Shown one piece after another: positions 5,440-8,415 of a stretch of DNA of 8,415 bases. Origin of the DNA: Rhodanobacteraceae bacterium (GTDB taxonomy: Bacteria; Pseudomonadota; Gammaproteobacteria; Xanthomonadales; Rhodanobacteraceae); assembly GCA_012270595.1 (NCBI GenBank), contig JAAXIA010000077.1, positions 1 to 8,415 on the forward strand, in the 5' to 3' direction. A program made the translations under genes and the position numbers. The notes under the pieces were generated by a model. The model worked only from the letters and a program-made list of their open reading frames with translations, was not told where the DNA came from and ran no database searches. Each line of letters begins with the position of its first letter. Position 1 is the stretch's first letter.

Positions 5440-7250
5440 AGCGGCGAGAACGCAAGTCTGTGCGGTTGGCGACTGGTCGTTATCGCGCCATTGTGCCCAG
5501 TGTGCGGCAGCGCATGGTATGGGTGATGGGCGGGTTGGTTCTGATCTCGCTGGGTCTGATTGCGCGCGCTTTTGAATTGCAGGTGTTGCAAAAGCAGTTT
5601 TATCAAAACAAGGCTGATGCGCGTATCTTGCGGGAGGTGCGTATTCCCGTGTCGCGTGGCACTATTTTTGACCGTCATGGGCAGGCACTGGCAGTTTCTA
5701 CGCCGATGGTGTCGATTACCGCCATGCCCGGCGAGGTGCTCGATCACGCCGATCGGCTTCCGGCGCTGGCACGGGCGCTGGGTGTGGGCACGAATAAGCT
5801 CCGGCGCTATCTTGAACGTCGTGCGACGCACGAATTTGCCTATCTGCGTCGGCAGATGCGGCCACAAGCGGCCAAGGCTGTTCTGGCGCTCAATATTCCC
5901 GGCGTTAACGGCGAGCGTGAGTACAAACGTTACTACCCTTCCGGTGGGGTCACTGCGCATGTCCTGGGATTTACCAATATTGATGATAGAGGTCAGGGTG
6001 GGCTGGAGCTGGCCTTTGATAGCTGGCTTGCTGGTAAGCCGGGTGTCAAGCGCATCATCCGAGATCGCATGGGGCATACGGTGGAAGACCTGGAGTTAGT
6101 GCGTGCGCCGCAACCGGGTAAGAATCTAACACTCAGTCTGGATCGTCGAATCCAGTTTCTAGCCTATAACGAACTGAAAAACCAGATCGAAAAAAGTCAG
6201 GCTGATTCCGGTTCGATGGTGGTTTTAGATGTGGCCACCGGCGAGATTCTGGCGATGGTCACGTTGCCTACATTCAACCCAAATAACGTTTATAACAGTA
6301 CGGCTGCGCAACGACGCAATCGTGCCGTCACCGATGTAGTGGAACCAGGCTCGACGATGAAACCCTTTACCATGGCTGCGGCGTTGTCCAGTGGTCGATA
6401 CACTCCGACCACGCCGCTTATCAATACCGGCAAAGGGGTGTGGTATTTCCATGGCAACCGGATACGTGATGATGTCGCCAATGGCTGGTTGACACCAACA
6501 CGTGTGCTGACCAAGTCCAGCAATATCGGTGCGGCTAAGATTTCCCTGTCGCTGGATAAGAAATTTGTTTACAACGCCTATCGAGCCTTTGGTTTTGGCC
6601 GTAGTACTGGCAGTGGTTTTCCTGGGGAATCTTCAGGTTATGTGAAGATCGTACGCGACTGGCGCCCTTTTGAGCAGGCCACCATGGCTTTCGGCTACGG
6701 TCTTAATCTTACGCCGTTACAACTGGCCAGTGCTTATGCCACCTTGGCCGACCATGGGGTAATGCATTCGCCCACTTTTATCAAGGGTGTGGATAGCCCG
6801 CCCAAACAAGTGGTGGCACCGCAAGTGGCCAGTGAAATCGTAAAAATGCTGGAAACCGTTACTGAACCTGGGGGAACGGCTACCCGTGCCCAGATCGCCA
6901 ACTACAGCGTGGCAGGAAAAACTGGCACGGCGCATCAAGTCATTGACGGTGGTTACGCCAAAGACAGTTATAACGCGCTGTTCGTTGGTATTGTGCCAGC
7001 TACCAGGCCACGACTGGTTGCTGTGGTGGTTATTAAAAAGCCTCGTAAGGGTGGCTATTTCGGCGGCAAGGTGGCAGCACCAGTGTTTCAAAAAGTGATG
7101 AGCGGTGCTTTGCGCCTGCTTGACGTGCCGCCAGATGACATTGGTCGCTGGTACCCGGGTGGCCCGAAGATAGATAACGGGCATCCTGTGGATAAGGCGC
7201 TTACGCACGTGGTGGTTGCGGCAACGGCTACGTCCAAAGGAGGGATCTGA
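5436..7250 (+). CDS. ftsI: Peptidoglycan D,D-transpeptidase FtsI (PBP3)
   Basis: The septum-specific class B penicillin-binding protein, which cross-links new peptidoglycan at the division site in complex with FtsW. It has 604 residues (E. coli 588). Order: a basic cytoplasmic tail (1-26); one membrane helix (about 28-45, VWVMGGLVLISLGLIARA) that stays as an anchor; the periplasmic pedestal with RGTIFDRHG (74-82) and GQGGLE (186-191); then the transpeptidase domain with all three catalytic motifs: STMK with nucleophile Ser306 and Lys309, SSN (361-363), and KTGT (495-498). Spacing matches E. coli PBP3 (Ser307, SSN 359-361, KTG 494). It is the target of beta-lactams such as aztreonam in related bacteria. 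The start overlaps the ftsL stop (ATGA), and the final TGA overlaps the murE ATG. The C-terminus after the domain (about 575-604) is Ala/Thr/Gly-rich and probably unstructured. Confidence 0.97.
   Translation: MKRRERKSVRLATGRYRAIVPSVRQRMVWVMGGLVLISLGLIARAFELQVLQKQFYQNKADARILREVRIPVSRGTIFDRHGQALAVSTPMVSITAMPGEVLDHADRLPALARALGVGTNKLRRYLERRATHEFAYLRRQMRPQAAKAVLALNIPGVNGEREYKRYYPSGGVTAHVLGFTNIDDRGQGGLELAFDSWLAGKPGVKRIIRDRMGHTVEDLELVRAPQPGKNLTLSLDRRIQFLAYNELKNQIEKSQADSGSMVVLDVATGEILAMVTLPTFNPNNVYNSTAAQRRNRAVTDVVEPGSTMKPFTMAAALSSGRYTPTTPLINTGKGVWYFHGNRIRDDVANGWLTPTRVLTKSSNIGAAKISLSLDKKFVYNAYRAFGFGRSTGSGFPGESSGYVKIVRDWRPFEQATMAFGYGLNLTPLQLASAYATLADHGVMHSPTFIKGVDSPPKQVVAPQVASEIVKMLETVTEPGGTATRAQIANYSVAGKTGTAHQVIDGGYAKDSYNALFVGIVPATRPRLVAVVVIKKPRKGGYFGGKVAAPVFQKVMSGALRLLDVPPDDIGRWYPGGPKIDNGHPVDKALTHVVVAATATSKGGI
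7237..7243 (+). promoter_or_regulatory. Shine-Dalgarno of murE, inside the end of ftsI
   Basis: AAGGAGG is close to perfectly complementary to the 16S rRNA tail and ends 6 nt before the ATG at 7250. It is the strongest ribosome binding site in the cluster and fixes the murE start in the TGATG overlap with the ftsI stop. Confidence 0.85.
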
Positions 7251-8415
7251 TGGACGCGCAGAGTCTTGGCCAGTGGCTGCAGGGCATCATTGATCCTGGT
7301 GCTAACGGTGCTGTGATTGTGCGTGGCTTGCAACTGGATTCACGCCGCGTGGGTGAGGGTGATGCTTTTTTTGCCTTGCGTGGCATACATCAGCATGGCA
7401 TGTGTTTTGCCAGGGATGCGGTGCGCCGTGGGGCGAGCGTGGTACTGGCCGAGGCACCAATGCCAGATGATGAAGCCGTGCATGGCAATGATCTTGGGGT
7501 GCCGGTCGTGTGGGTTGAGCATCTGCATGCGCGGGTGGGTGAGTTGGCGGCGCGTTTTTACGGTGCCCCTTCGTCCGTTTTGTGCGTTATTGGTGTAACC
7601 GGGACCAATGGTAAAACCTCAGTTGTGCAATGGTTATCACAGGCACTGACTTTTCTCGGTTGTCGACCGGCCACGATAGGCACCCTGGGTGTAGGTTTGC
7701 ATGGTCAATTGCGCGACAGTGGATACACCACTCCCGATGCCATCCAGGTACAGGCGTTGTTGGCAGGGTTTCGTGATGCCGGTGCCAGTCACGTGGTCAT
7801 GGAGGTCTCCTCGCATGCGCTGGCTCAGGCGCGTGTGGCTGGGGTCGGTTTCCATCTGGCAGTGTTTACCAATCTTAGCCGTGATCATCTAGACTATCAC
7901 GGTAGCATGCACGCTTACGGTGTGGCCAAGGCGAAGCTATTGGCCTGGCCAGGTCTCAAGGCGGCGATTGTCAATATTGACGATGCTTTCGGTCGGCAAC
8001 TGGTGACGAAGCTGCCTGTCACCGCTCAGGTACTACGTTTGAGCAGCGCGGGGAGCACGGATGCAGATGTGCTTGCCATGGATGTTTCCATGTCGGCACT
8101 AGGGCTGGATTTCCGTTTGTGCACACCCTGTGGCAGCCAGCATGTGCGCAGCGCATTGTTAGGTGGCTTTAATGTGGATAATTTGCTGGCAGTTGCCGCT
8201 TGCCTCAGTGTATTGGGCTGGCCATTGGGGCGCGTGTGTACAGCACTGGAAGCCTTGCAACCCGTCTCTGGTCGCATGAATCGTCTGGGTGGTGAGCATG
8301 GTCTGCCACTGGTGGTGGTGGATTATGCGCACACCCCTGATGCTCTGGCGCGGTCTCTGGGCACCTTGCGCGTGCATTGCAAGGGGCAATTAATTTGTGT
8401 CTTTGGCTGTGGCGG
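7250..8415 (+). CDS. murE: UDP-MurNAc-tripeptide synthetase MurE, 3' end missing
   Basis: MurE is the cytoplasmic ATP-dependent ligase that adds the third residue to UDP-MurNAc-L-Ala-D-Glu. The first 388 codons are present and the frame runs open off the window; full MurE has about 490-500 residues. Seen: the N-terminal UDP-binding domain with LQLDSRRVGEGDAFFALRG (27-45); the ATP loop GVTGTNGKTS (115-124); TTPDA (160-164); EVSSHAL (185-191); FTNLSRDHLDYHG (206-218), followed by AKAKLL with Lys227 as the likely carbamylated lysine; and VVVDYAHTPDAL, which leads into the C-terminal domain. The DNPR-type motif that marks use of meso-diaminopimelate lies beyond the end, so the amino-acid choice cannot be read here; meso-DAP is expected for a Gram-negative. 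The start is fixed by AAGGAGG and by the one-base overlap with the ftsI stop. Confidence 0.95.
   Translation, partial: MDAQSLGQWLQGIIDPGANGAVIVRGLQLDSRRVGEGDAFFALRGIHQHGMCFARDAVRRGASVVLAEAPMPDDEAVHGNDLGVPVVWVEHLHARVGELAARFYGAPSSVLCVIGVTGTNGKTSVVQWLSQALTFLGCRPATIGTLGVGLHGQLRDSGYTTPDAIQVQALLAGFRDAGASHVVMEVSSHALAQARVAGVGFHLAVFTNLSRDHLDYHGSMHAYGVAKAKLLAWPGLKAAIVNIDDAFGRQLVTKLPVTAQVLRLSSAGSTDADVLAMDVSMSALGLDFRLCTPCGSQHVRSALLGGFNVDNLLAVAACLSVLGWPLGRVCTALEALQPVSGRMNRLGGEHGLPLVVVDYAHTPDALARSLGTLRVHCKGQLICVFGCG

Noticed and set aside
5433..6077. A 214-codon open frame on the minus strand opposite ftsI
   Set aside because: It lies wholly opposite a strongly supported coding region, has no recognisable motifs, and is rich in His, Gln, Arg and Thr as expected of an antisense shadow.
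7637..7888. Minus-strand open frame opposite murE
   Set aside because: It is a shadow of murE, whose ATP-loop and SHAL motifs run through this span on the plus strand.

Overview
The window carries the start of a division and cell-wall (dcw) cluster from a gammaproteobacterium, most likely of the Xanthomonadales (Lysobacterales). The order mraZ-rsmH-ftsL-ftsI-murE is the classic one. The MraZ protein resembles the Xanthomonas/Xylella type as I remember it, both at its start ([14 protein letters not shown]) and near its end ([20 protein letters not shown]). Base composition looks moderate rather than the very high GC usual for free-living xanthomonads. The order-level assignment is an inference from protein character; no database search was possible.

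Layout. (1) 1-555 (+): the 3' part of a small alpha/beta hydrolase. It is followed after 9 nt by (2) 565-1689 (+): ZapE, an AFG1-type ATPase linked to division. (3) 1690-3641: an accessory island, with all recognisable coding matter on the minus strand. It holds a 5'-truncated Rhs/YD-repeat fragment (2182-3549) whose variable tail appears frameshifted (2076-2184). Next comes a small lipoprotein gene (1800-2075) with a good ribosome binding site and signal peptide, split by an in-frame TAG. (4) 3642-3705: a strong sigma70-type promoter with a ladder of TGGGN-type MraZ boxes at exact 10-nt spacing. (5) 3733-8415 (+): mraZ, rsmH, ftsL, ftsI and a 3'-incomplete murE. From rsmH onwards the genes overlap at ATGA or TGATG junctions.

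How the parts work together. MraZ probably represses its own promoter through the TGGGN boxes. RsmH methylates 16S rRNA. FtsL and FtsI (PBP3) are inner-membrane divisome proteins needed for septal peptidoglycan synthesis. MurE adds the third amino acid to the peptidoglycan precursor in the cytoplasm. ZapE, just upstream, is also linked to division but is separated from the dcw promoter by the Rhs island.

The least ordinary part is the Rhs island. It looks like a decaying polymorphic-toxin remnant with a possible former partner lipoprotein, lying about 90 bp from the promoter of an essential cluster. No RNA genes, CRISPR arrays or complete insertion sequences were seen.
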